A DNA stretch of 64,000 nucleotides from Rhizophlyctis rosea. Taxonomy: Eukaryota > Chytridiomycota > Chytridiomycetes > Rhizophlyctidales > Rhizophlyctidaceae. Shown here piece after piece: positions 31,770 through 42,969 of this stretch (positions are counted from its first letter, which is position 1; each line of letters opens with the position of its first letter). The stretch spans positions 200,941 through 264,940 of the forward strand of contig JADGJC010000011.1 of the NCBI GenBank assembly GCA_027596075.1. Reading direction: 5' to 3'. The notes under the pieces are model-generated. The model searched no databases, was not told the origin of the DNA, and worked only from the letters and a program-made list of their open reading frames with translations. Both the position numbers and the translations under genes were made by a program.

Positions 31770-34235
31770 ATGGCAGCTTTACCTCATCCCACTCACGGAG
31801 GCTTGACCACCTCCTCCATACACCGAAGCTCCCACTACGAAGATTCGTTACTCAATTCCCCATTCTACTTTGCAAATCCAGAAGAGCCCCTTCCACCGCC
31901 ATCGTCGGCATCGCACGCTCCACCTCCAACTTCCTCATCATCTTCTTCAGTGATACCCGGTGGAGCGCCCGGAGGCGTCGCACCGAATCTGATCTTCAAA
32001 CGTGAAGCGCTGGACGCATCCCACACATCCGCCACGGAAGGCGGTTGCGACAGACACGCACATCAGTTCTCGCAGCATTCGCAGTCTCACAACCATTACA
32101 ATCATTACGGTCATCAACATAACCATAACTCGTCACATCACAACAACTCACACCACCATCACGGGCACCATCAGCATCAGAAAGCGACGTCCCAGCAACC
32201 TCCTCACTACTCCTCGGTATTTGAGCAAACGAATTCTGGCACGCCCAGCGCACCGATTTTCAGGGGACAGGCACCACAGGAATTTGGCGCGATGTACAGC
32301 CCAACAATGGGTGAGTCTCACGGATCTTCTGCATTGCAATTCTCCGGAGAGCCCGCCTCTTGTTTACAACGCAATGCGCACGGAATTCACATGTAAATAA
32401 ACCATCATCTCAGAAAATATGTCAGGACTGACCGTGTTATACGACTCCATCATCTACTACGCGACTGATGCGAAAAACAGCTTCTCACAAGGCGCAGAGC
32501 AAGAGGCCTTCGAGCGACTGGAACAGATTGTCAGGACGATCTCCGTTTTGCGAGACTTCAAAAACAAATGTGATATGGTATGTTTGGTGAATATGAAAGC
32601 GGATTTCCATTTCATCCGTAGCTGACTTGGTGCCACAGGCTGCTACTCGAAGCAGCTCACTACCGCACTCATTGCCGCAACTTACACCTGTACCTGAAGC
32701 ACCGATCGAAGAAGGCAAAAGCAGGGTACGCGTTATAATAACATGATTTCGCTGCCATTGACCTCGTGTGCTGATTTAATGACATTCTACAGAAACGTGC
32801 ACGAACCGTGAAGGAAGAAGGAGCAACTCAAAGTAGACGTCACAGCATCGTCAATCCCACGTCCCCCATCAATACAGACCTACCACCTGAACCGTCACAA
32901 CTATCACCCTTTGACGATGAAGGACCGGGACCGGGATTGCTCTTACCGATGTGGACGATCGACCCAGAACTATGCGCTCAATTGGACGAGGTGTTCTTCG
33001 CGTTCCTCGCAAAAGTCTGTTCGGATCTGGAAATCACGGATGAACAAGGAGAGAAAATGTAAGTGACATAAAATCCCAAAAGCACTTTTTCGGTCTTCTA
33101 CATTTTATCTGACCGGAACATTTGCATCTAACATCCATTACCCCACCCATTCCAGCCACCAAACCCTCATCGCCCGCAAAATGTCCAAAATAACCGAGAG
33201 CCCCGAATTCCACCCCTTCAAGTTCCGCATCCGCTCCTTCACCAACGCCTTCCGGTCCGAGCTCTACCGCTCCGGCTTCACCGAAGAAATGATCCCCGAA
33301 CGCAAGGTCAAGCAATACCTATGGCAGCAGCGCTACATTTCTCGATTCAACGAGGACGGGAGGAAAGCTAAGAGTAAAGGGAGTCATGTTTGGGTGGTGG
33401 AGGCAAGGAAGACTGCAGATGGCGGGTGGATTTTTAAGGAGTTTGAGAGACGGATTACGGGGAATGAGCCGAATCCTGTTGCGTATGTTGGGGTGAAGTA
33501 TGTTTATGAGCCGAAGGTTTATGATCCGCAGATTAAGAGTGAGTAGGGAGCTGTTTTGTTTTTGGCGTGCTGAAGTTGCGCGCTGTGCTGCATGAGTACA
33601 ATCTTTCAAGTATGGCTAATCCACAATGCCGCACCTATCCATATGTGTTCTCAGGTCCGAAAGTCGTGTTCCACTCTCCATGGCTTCCAAACTGGTTACG
33701 CTGGGAAGACAACATCCTCGCGGGCATCCCCCTCCCAGACGCCAAGAACTGCTCCATAACCGTCGTGGCAAGCTACTTCCACGGAGAAACAAGTGAGTTC
33801 CCAATCCTTCTTTTCGCCCCACACTCTGCCCCCTTTCCTCACCGACTAACAAACCACAACAGGCTTCCGCCTCGAAAAAACCTTTTTCCTAACAATCACG
33901 ACCCTCCCCCCACCCAACAACACCCACCACCCACTCGACCAGGACATCGACGACCACCGTCGACGCAAGAGCGAAGATATGGGGAACGGAGGAGGACCAC
34001 CTGGAAGTGTGGGTGGTAATGCGGCTGCGCAGGCTGTGAGTATGTATGCTGCGGCTTCGGCGGCAGCGGCGGGAGGAGGTCCGGGGAGGTATCCGCCTTA
34101 TGGGCCGGTTGGGAGTGTTCGTCATGGTGGGTTGGTGAGTAGTTGGGGTTTGGCGTGTTGAGCACTGTTGAGTCGAATGAGCAAGGCATATTGACTGTTG
34201 CCCTGCTCTTTTGCCCTTAGGTCGGCCATCACTGA
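31770..34235 (+). CDS. Conserved fungal protein, eight exons, His-rich N-terminus
   Basis: Eight exons join in phase from the ATG at 31770 to the stop at 34233-34235: splice points follow TMG, CDM, KSR, GEK-I, IKS, ETS and GGL. The N-terminal 190 residues are low-complexity with His/Asn runs (HSQSHNHYNHYGHQHNHN). A helical segment follows (GLTVLYDSIIYYATDAKNSF, then EAFERLEQIVRTISVL). The well-ordered core is WTIDPELCAQLDEVFFAF, HPFKFRIRSFTNAFRSELY, ERKVKQYLWQQRYISRFNED, KSKGSHVWVVEARKTADGGW, AYVGVKYVYEPKVYDPQI, SPWLPNWLRWEDNILAGIPL and SFRLEKTFFLTIT. The core has the density of Trp, Tyr and charged residues of a conserved fungal domain and I believe related proteins occur across fungi, but I cannot name the family with confidence. 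The C-terminus is Gly/Ala-rich. A nuclear regulatory role is a guess. Confidence 0.7.
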
Positions 34236-34925
34236 CCTAACCGACGGCCAAAGGAAGTCCAGCGGAAACGGAAACACGAAAGAACAAGTAAATGATACCC
34301 TTGAGCGTAACGACATCAAGATACCAATTTCTTTTCTCTTTTTCTCATCCAACCACCCCTTTTCGCTTTGTGCGGCATTTGGGACACTGCTTTCCCTCTA
34401 TTCTTGTTCTCTAGTTTGCTATTTTGATACCCCTAATGCCCCATTTCGGATGTGCTTGTTTGTTGGGCTCTGGGGACTTGTACATAAAAGAGTTTTTCTT
34501 ACATATCTTATGCTGATATTGGTGCTTATTGTGTTGTCGGATGTATGACCCAGAGTGATTCATGCTGCTATTAGCATATCATGTACCGCGCAATGTGCCT
34601 TTGCTTTCAATTGACATTGTGATTGATGGATACATAGAAATAAGGATGTGTACAATGGGGAGGGATATCACATGAGGACTAATCTATTGTCTTGCGAGTC
34701 CTCGTCGACTTCCTTGATCCCCTAATGAAAGGGGACAAGGAAAGGGGAAGCGGTTAGTAGCTGGATGGGCAGGATAGTGACGTGTGTCACTGCCCAACTG
34801 CTACCTACACATCCCCATTAACGAAGACGCAAGCAATCAACACCTACCTCCGAAGAACCTTGAGGGGGCAGCGTAGCTATGGGGAAGAAGAAATCAAACG
34901 GGTTAGAAGTCCCTACCTTAGCCGT
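34236..34925. other. 3' flank and hairpin-rich leader of the repeat array
   Basis: 34236-34650 is the 3' flank of the preceding gene. From 34715 simple hairpins begin: CCCCTAATGAAAGGGG at about 34720, and a longer one at 34754-34804 in which GTAGC pairs with GCTAC and inside it GGGCA and GTGAC pair with GTCAC and TGCCC. A 12-base word CTTGAGGGGGCA lies at 34859-34870 and recurs at 35793-35804 on the other side of the array. Confidence 0.4.
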
Positions 34926-35690
34926 CCCACACTGGCGGGAGGGAAGATATAGCGACGTTGGCGAACGTCACTTACTCCAAAAAGGAGTATAACCAGCGCT
35001 ACCCGTAGGTCGTCGCGACATGGTACCACCCCTTTGAACCGCCGCACAGGTTGGGTGTTCTTGCCGGTCTTGCACAACGAGCCGGGAGGGGTGGGCATAG
35101 CGATGCCAGAGACATCACTCACCCCAAAAAGGAGTGTGACCAGCGACCATCCCCGCGAATGGAGATGCGCCGACTGGTGCCACCCCTTCAACCGCCGGAC
35201 AGGTTGGTCGTTCTTGCCGAGTCTTGCACAACGAGTCGGGAAGGCAGGGCGTGGAGATCCGTCGGCATTCCAAAAAGGAAGGATAACCAGCGACCGTCAC
35301 CCGGCGGTGACGCATCGACTGGTGCCACCCCTTGTAACCGCCGAGCGGGTTGGTCAAGTCTTGCCGGGCCTTGCACAACAAGGCGGGAAGGGCGGGCAAA
35401 GCAAACGTTCGCACACTACCACTGAACGTTTGCCCATTCCAAAAAGGAATGTAACCAGCGACCGTCACCCGGTGGTGACGCATCGACTGGTGCCGCCCTT
35501 GAACCACCGCACAGGTTGGTCGACGGAACTTGCACAACCAGACGAGAAGGGAGGGCGTAGCGAAACGTTCGCACACTACCACTGAACGTTTGCTCATTCC
35601 AAATAAGAATGTAACCAGCGGCCACCTCCCGGCGGAGGTGAACCGACTGGTGCCACCCCTGCAACGTACAGGTTGGTCGCCCGTTATCGC
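34926..35690. repeat. Tandem array of five ~150-bp units with conserved hairpins
   Basis: Units begin at about 34929, 35082, 35236, 35383 and 35542 and are 147-159 bp long. Each carries, in order: a variable hairpin A; hairpin B closing an A-rich loop (CATTCC-AAAAA-GGAATG in unit 4, TACTCC-AAAAA-GGAGTA in unit 1); ACCAG ... CTGGT enclosing hairpin C (CGTCACC-CGGT-GGTGACG in unit 4, CACCTCC-CGGC-GGAGGTG in unit 5); CACCCCTTGAACCGCCGC-like sequence; GGTTGG; and TTGCACAAC at the end. Stem sequences differ between units while pairing is kept, which points to selection on structure in RNA or in cruciform DNA. Frames through it (for example plus 35034-35585) are simply translations of the repeat. 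I know of no named element like it. Confidence 0.75.
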
Positions 35691-36416
35691 CGCCGCTCGG
35701 TCCGCCGTATCGCCCCGTTCGCTCCTTGGGTCGTGGGTCTTGGATATCCCATGAGAGACATGGTGAGATCGGTACACCCGCTTGATAGCCAGCTTGAGGG
35801 GGCAAACTCACCGAAAGCCGACAGGGAAGGCAACGTGCCACTTGTGTGTTTGCCGATAACCGCAGGAGTCGAAACCGAAGGTGAAGGCATTGGACGTGCA
35901 GGCGAAGTTGGTGTTGAGGTCGGTGGGGGAAGTGTGGGAAAGAAGAGGAGGGAAGTTGTGAGAAGACCTTCGCCATCTCCTCTGTCCCACCTTGAGAATT
36001 CATGGCGACATGAATTTACGTAATCTCTATGACTGTGCCAAGCGGCTTGCTCACCGTGCCTGATACTAGTATGACTGTGCCGGGGTCATTTACGTAAAAA
36101 GTCTCAATGCGTTCAAAGGGATGAGTAGTGTTCCCATGGACCATGATGGCTGATGATTGTTTCAATGAATTTTGTCTGTTGATGCTGGCTTTGTGAATAC
36201 CTCAACTGCTAAATGAATAAGCGTATCATTATCTGTTAGCATTCAACAACCAATATGATATCCCCCAGAAGCACGAAAGGAGCGCCCCAATCGTCATGCT
36301 GTCAACACTTGAATTCTAATATTCAATACACATACACAAAAAAGCACAGAAAGACACAGAAAAGGGGACCTAAACAAAACACAGAAAACAAAACTGCTGC
36401 CCACCAAAACATTTCA
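35691..36416. other. Right flank of the array
   Basis: Contains the second CTTGAGGGGGCA word (35793-35804). A plus-strand frame 35673-36023 has no recognisable content. 36240-36416 is the A-rich 3' flank of VPS35. Confidence 0.35.
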
Positions 36417-39400
36417 TCACCGCCCTCCAACCTCAACCTCTCCCCACCTGCCCCCAACATCCTTGAAGGCATCACTCCCATACTCCCCCCTTTCCCCACC
36501 AGTACCCCCACCCCTCTCCTCAACCTTCCTCATCTCAACATACTTGACAACATTCCTAAAATGCTTTACCACTTCCGCCGCAACCGGCTTGCCCCTGCCC
36601 GCCTTGCTCGCTGCCCCGCTCAGCACGTCATCATCAAACAGAGAAGCGGTGGACGCGGTAGGGGATAGAATCCCTGCGGGACGGAAGGCGTGCGGAATGA
36701 GGTTTGTTGAAGAGGTTTGGGAATCCGTGGAGGATGGAAGGGGAATGGTGTCGGAGGTGGAGAGGTTGGTTTGAACTAGTTCGATGAGATTGTTGAGGTA
36801 TTTTACAGCAATCTGGGTGAATGTATGACGTCAGTAAGTAATCTTTCTACGCTTGCTGTTTTTTTTGCAGATCAAGGAGCGAATTGCAAACCCACCGCAT
36901 CATTCCTCCTCTCGAAAAACCAAACATATCTCTCCAAAATCTCTACAAAAAGCTCCACATTTACACTCCGATCCATTACACTATCCGCGACCTTCAACGC
37001 CTTCTGCAAACACTCCAACACTTTCCCGCCTTCCCTATACCCCGTCTTCCCCTCCGCCTTCGCCTTACTCTCCGACGCGTCACCCCCCCAGAACAAATGA
37101 CTGCACAACATGATCCCACGACATTGGTCGACACGCTTGAGAAGTCGAGAACAGTGTACAGCGCACTTCGTTACAAGAGTTTCGTAGTTTTCATATCCGA
37201 AGACGCTAGTGGTGAGAAGTGTGCCAATGATTAGCGTGATGGCGGCGAGTTGGGCTTTGGATTCGGAGATGGAGTCTTCGTAGATTGTGAAGGCCTGGAA
37301 GGTGGGAAGACGGGCATTGTTTGTACCTCTGCCCGCTATACACGCTTCGGCTGTCCGGAGCATACCTGCACAAAGAACTCATACGCAACCTCCTCGAAGC
37401 CCGCCTCATCCGCAGCCTGCGCTGCCACCAAGAACAACCGCAAAGCCATATCCGGCGGACTCATCAACCCATGTCCAATCTTACTAGTGTTCGTCGGCGC
37501 AGGGTTATCCTCCTTGAACACCGGTCCGGACTCGTCATCGTCGGCAAAGTGCTCCCTTGCACGACCGAGTGACGAGACCGTCTGGTGACTGAAGGTGAAG
37601 AGCGATTGCAACTTTGTGGGCGTTGCCTCGTCCTCTTCGTACCGAGCGCGGTACTTTCGCGCCAATTTAACGGACGCAACGACGAGAGGTGGGAGGGTGA
37701 AACGGATGCGGATGTCTCCGCCTTCACCGAAGTGTTTTCTTGCCGTTGATAGGAGCTGGGAGGAAGAGGTTTCAGCATCCAAGCCAGTGTTGGACGATAC
37801 TCCCTCGTATATGTCGCATCTCATAAGCACTCACCATAAATTCCTTATCCACATCCCCATCCGCACTCCTTACCAAATGCACCAGCTTGGCCACCAAATT
37901 CTGTTCCTCAACAACATCCTCCCAATCCAGCGGGAGCTCCTCCACCCTCACAGTTCTCGGAGCATATTTCGGCTGCGCGGGCTCGTTGGGATCTGCCTGG
38001 ACGGGTTTCGGCCCAAACAACCCACCATCCTTTTGATCCCGAACCATAACACTGCAGAGCTCCCCAAAGATCGCGTTCACGCCATCAGGTGTCGAGATGA
38101 GGAACTTCGAATTCGAGAAGGCCCGGAGGCAAGTGGATGCGATTTGATGTGCTACTTGGCGGCGCGTGGAGTATGGCTGAAGGAAAAGAAGGTCGGCATA
38201 GTTACCGGCAAGGGACTGGGACACGTTCGGATTTTGGTTTGCCGTGTCGGCGGGGTGCTGAGTGACGCTGGAGGGGAAATTTAGCAGCGTGAGGATGTTG
38301 GTGTTGAAAGCAGAAACTGGGCCAAGGAGCAGCTGAAGGAATGAGGAGATTGTTGAAGGATGACGCAGTTCCGCCCTGAATATTCCAATATTGTGGGTTA
38401 TTGGACATCGATCGCGAAATTCGCTGAACACTCTAACGAACTTACGCCTTGGCGGCTCGTGCTTCCAAAAGTCGCTCCTTTGCAAACCCAAATACATTGT
38501 CTAGATTGTCCAGGCGGTCCGGATAGCAGTTCAATGACAGATTCGCCAGCGACACGAGCAAAGCTACGACGTCTTGGATAGTGAACTCCGGTCGAGCCTA
38601 CGCAACATGTCAACGCAAAGAACAGCCTTCGACAATTTCGATACCAAAACGTACCTTGACCAACTCAGTGATCTGCCCCCAAAACACGTCAAACAACTGC
38701 ACGTCCTCCGGAATGCCACTCGCCGGCTTGGCGTCGTCCGCACCGGCTAGCCAAAATCAAAGTCAATCTTGGAGCATTTCAGTGCTGATGACCAAAAACA
38801 TTGCAAACATACCAGCAGCAGCACTCTCATCTCTGGCTCTCGCGGCATAGTTTGCGAACCGGTCAACTAAACTGATGACGATTTGCTTCACATTTACATT
38901 GCGTTGCAATTGTGCTGTGGCCGAGAGGAACGAGTCCAATGATCGGAGATGGAAATCATCGTGAAAGACCTATCGAATCAATCAAGACATTATGATTCAA
39001 TAAGCATGTCATACTCGCGGCTCTATTATGAATCTCTTACCTGAATGATCACTTCCATCAAATACTCTTGCGCAATTACATCCTTGCAACTGACAATCTC
39101 CTCCAAAATGCTCGGTAGGACCATCTGCATGCCCACAGAAATGGTGAGCCACACCATTCCCGAATCCTCCCTCCTCGAACAAAACCCGTCCGCCTTCAAC
39201 TCACAGATTGATACATATTCAGATCCAGATCCTCCAATTGACTCAACCTGACCAAATTGCTCCCTACGAGCAACCGAAGTTCCTTCCTCTCTTGCTCCCG
39301 CTTCTCCCTCTCCCGCGAATGCCCCTGGTGCTGCAAACGAACCCAAAGTTTGTTCATCTCAATGAAATTCTGCAAGATGAATTGTATGGAGTCGTGAATC

Positions 39401-40574
39401 GAGCCGTGCGGGCTGCAAGTTTGACGGAGACCGGGCATCAATCATTGAATCATGCAACTTCTTCCGCACACAGCAAAAGTTCAAAGCAGCAGAAACCCAC
39501 CCATCAACCAAACCATCGGGTAGGTAATCCCTGGTCATTCCGCTGAGGTAGTAACGTAAGAACAGACCACGGGTGGGATGCTGCACTCCTCGGGACATCT
39601 CCAACATATCCTTCATCAACTCTTTAATGGGCGGCACGTCAACCTCCTCACCCGCTCCGCCTGCGGGCGGTGCCGCATCCTCCGTCCCATCAGCAGGACC
39701 TTTACCCTTCTCGTCGCCCGCCATCGACGCCCTCTGCGATGCATCCCCTCCTTCTGTGTTCTCCTGATGCAAAGCGCGGGTGGCAGCAACGGCGTCCAAG
39801 CTTCCAGCACGGACAAACTTATGGTCCGCGGGGATCAACTCCTTCGACACGCGCATGTAGACGGATCCAACAGTGATCATCAGGTAAAGACGAGGAACAA
39901 TATTGCCGGCGTATTGTACTAGCTCGTAAAGGTCTGACAGGTGGAGTCGGCCATTCATATGTCCGTCGTATAGATATGCGGTAAGATGTCGAAGTTCGTC
40001 AAAAATGGACATGTCTGACCACCACATGATGGTACGAATTAGCCATTGCTGGTCAACGAATCAAAGCAAGTCGCAACAGTGGACATCCCACTTACATAGT
40101 TCATAGTAGTTTTTCGGTGTCAGTGAGCTAGTACGGAGTTCAGCAAGCATTGTGGAGCAATGCTTCAGCGCGTCCATCAATTTGTTATTGTCCTGTTTTC
40201 AATGAAGTTCAATTTGAGTCAATCACTGGAGGATGGTGGAAGCCAGCCGGATCCCGTGGTGATAGCAATCAATCACAAGCATAAAACAGTCAACCCGAAT
40301 GATCTCAATACTGTCACTCTTTTGCGGAGGCATGTCCGATCCCAAACCTTCATCCAATTGATGTGACATCTGGATGTAAACAGTCGCCCACTGCCTCCAA
40401 AAACTACACCATCGCGGGAGAAGTTCACGTCAGCGTACTCACCAAGCATCTCTTCATATGAAACGCCTGCACCTTAACAACATTGAGTGCCTCCTCCAAA
40501 ATTTTACCCTGGTCATCGGCAGCTCCCAACACTAAATTTGACACCGAGCCCGTTGCGGACGGCGTGGCGACCAT
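36417..40574 (-). CDS. VPS35: VPS35, retromer core subunit
   Basis: A multi-exon gene running from about 40574 to the stop at 36417. N-terminal exons give [21 protein letters not shown], then [20 protein letters not shown] and PKNYYEL, then [40 protein letters not shown] and [11 protein letters not shown], and [31 protein letters not shown] is the conserved patch through which Vps35 binds Vps26/Rab7. Downstream exons form a long helical solenoid as expected (for example [51 protein letters not shown] and [20 protein letters not shown]). An acidic/Gly-rich insertion follows [11 protein letters not shown]. Retromer recycles cargo from endosomes to the Golgi or plasma membrane. The ATG at 40574 gives [14 protein letters not shown]; the frame is open further upstream without another ATG, so an extra 5' exon is possible. 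No disabling change was seen. Confidence 0.9.
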
Positions 40575-42969
40575 ATTGGCGGACGACGACTGTGAAGCCG
40601 CGCGGGATATACGGGGAGACGCGCGTAGGGATGAACGGGATTGCGGGATGTCAGGAACTATGAAACCGGCTGTGCCTGACGCCGATACGGATACAGCTCT
40701 GGCGCGGGCGCTAGAAGGGGAGAGGTACGCTTGTGACGTGGTGGCTGGTGATGGAGGGGGACGGGCTTTGGAGGATTGAGTTTCGTGAAATAGTCCCTCC
40801 AGGGTTGAAAGCAGCCGTCGTTATGAAAGGGAACCTGGTTTTGGTCTGGGAGCAAAATTTCGTTGAGCTAATACACCAGCGCGTTCGAACTGGGCGTCTC
40901 TTTGGGTACAACGTACCTGACTGCAAATATCCTCCTCCTCAATACCGGGGTCAAGGTTCAATTCGCTGCTTAAATGCTACCGCCTCCGATACCTGTAAGT
41001 AAGTGTTCTTTATTGAAGTGCAAGATTGTGAAGGCCTGGGAAAAGGAATGGGCTTGCAGGCAAACGTGTCGAGAGAGAGGCTGTGAAAACGGCCCGGCCA
41101 GGGCTTACACATTCGAGCCGTGCACTAAGCCGACTCCACTGCCGTTCTTAGTCAGCAAGTTAGCCGAATCCCTCCCACTTTTCCACCACTTTCAACGCCA
41201 GGGTCTGGGGAGGACGGGAAGCAAGATGGCAGGTATGTGGGCTCCACAAATGCGGTTCTTGAAGCTGAAGGGATGTTGTCTGCCGCGCGTGTATATCACT
41301 GGATCGGATTGCAATGCTGGCATAATTGATTGAAGTTGGAAGTGCTTGGATGTAAACAGAAAGAGGGCGTCATCTCATGAGTAGTATGCCTAGTGACAGC
41401 TAACATCCTTCAGGCAAGCCCATTGTGAGCTGCAATCTACTCTATCTCTCGCCGATTCAGCTTTTGGTTCTCATGTTTCATGGATTTCGAGAACATTCAT
41501 CTCTTGACTTTCAACAAACCCATATGAGCTGCCCTTTGACGCTAGATCTCGTGCTTTGGCGGGTAGCAAAACTATTGTCATTCCATTTTGAACGGTTCAA
41601 GAGTCAAGAATCCCACATTGAAGCCAAAGCTGGTTGGATTTATGAAAGTGGGATCTTTGAGACTGTACCGAGTATGACACATACACTCCATCTAGCTTTG
41701 CCGACCACCATATTCTCTTCAATTCTTGTCCTCGACTACATTGTTGAACTGTTTGAGGAATCCTTCGCTGCATACGCTCATGGTCTCCAACAACTTTTGA
41801 GAAGTTGAAAAAGCGTCAAACAAGTTTGGAGAGTGACGGAGCACCTTTCGAACCGGGTGGAAGCAACGGTCAATCAGTGGCAAATAAGGGAAGGCATGCT
41901 GTCTGCTCCCAATGGCGCAACCACCAATGCTCCTTGTCTATCATCAACATCAATAGCCGCCGGCGCACATGCTGGACAGGTCAGACTTCCTTCCCCAGCG
42001 CAACTGAGTCTTCTGCATGTCCATAATAGTTGCAATGCAACACAGAGCTTGAAACCCTCTGCTGTGAGCCTGTGACTTATTGGCGATCCGCGCGCGCAGA
42101 CTTTCGACATCAGGACCCACTTAATGGGCGCCACCTGCACCGCCCCCGACTGTGGCGCTTGAAAGAGTTCCGGCTGCTCCATAATGATCAAGAAATGAAA
42201 ACCAGTAGCGGGAACAGAAGCGGGAATGATTGTTGAATCGCTAATTCGCTGCAGTGTCTTCGATCTTCAGTATTCGTATTGGGAACATACCGTTCGCGGG
42301 AATGGGACCCCAGGGTTCCATGATCTGAAGGCACTTTGTTCCAAATTCCAAAGTGGCGGGAACAGGGGCTATTTTTGAACTTTCCGACGGCACAGTGACA
42401 ATTCCGACCAATGAATTTTGAGGCTTACTAACGCGTTCGCTTTCGAACGTGGTTCGATCGAGAAATCTTCAAAGACACCTTCCACTCTGGTCCGTCACCA
42501 AATGGGAGGTTACATGTAAATTTTGCTGTGTGACGTTGTTTCTGGTCCCCACTCACTGTTTTGAATTTACTATGCCAGAAACATAAGCAACCCAGCGATC
42601 TGTCAACTCATACAGTGAGAGTTGACAACTGACCATGGGAAATACACTCATTCCGACCCGAGTGGCGGCGTGGGGTTCAGTGGCAACTTGCAAATGCGGA
42701 CCCGCTTGTTGGCGGAGGGAGGAGGTCGGGCAATGGCTTACTCACTGACATGGGTGTAGGAATGAAACAAAAAAAGCTGCAACCATTTCAAAATAACCGC
42801 CTGCGTATGACCGCAAAGAAGTATAAAGGACAGACCCTCATTCTTCCGTCAGACCTTCATCCCTCCCTCACCCGATCTCCTCCCCGTTACCCATCCTATA
42901 TATCATCCCTATTCCGCCCTTCTACTCCCGCCTCATCCGATTCCCTCCGTAAACAAACAATAATAAACC
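40575..42969. other. 2.4 kb between VPS35 and the phosphate symporter
   Basis: A divergent region. A plus-strand frame 41425-41808 encodes 127 residues with hydrophobic patches but no recognisable domain. The last 130 bases before 42970 are C/T-rich, as in a highly expressed fungal promoter. No other gene is supported. Confidence 0.35.

Noticed and set aside
35034..35585. A 183-codon open frame and its minus-strand partner in the repeat array
   Set aside because: The peptide is simply the translated tandem repeat, unit lengths are not multiples of three, and the hairpin evidence points to structure rather than coding.
34926..35690. CRISPR-like array
   Set aside because: Units are ~150 bp, diverged and without short identical repeats and unique spacers, and the genome is eukaryotic.
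41425..41808. 127-codon frame as a gene
   Set aside because: No domain, no splice support, composition like chance frames.
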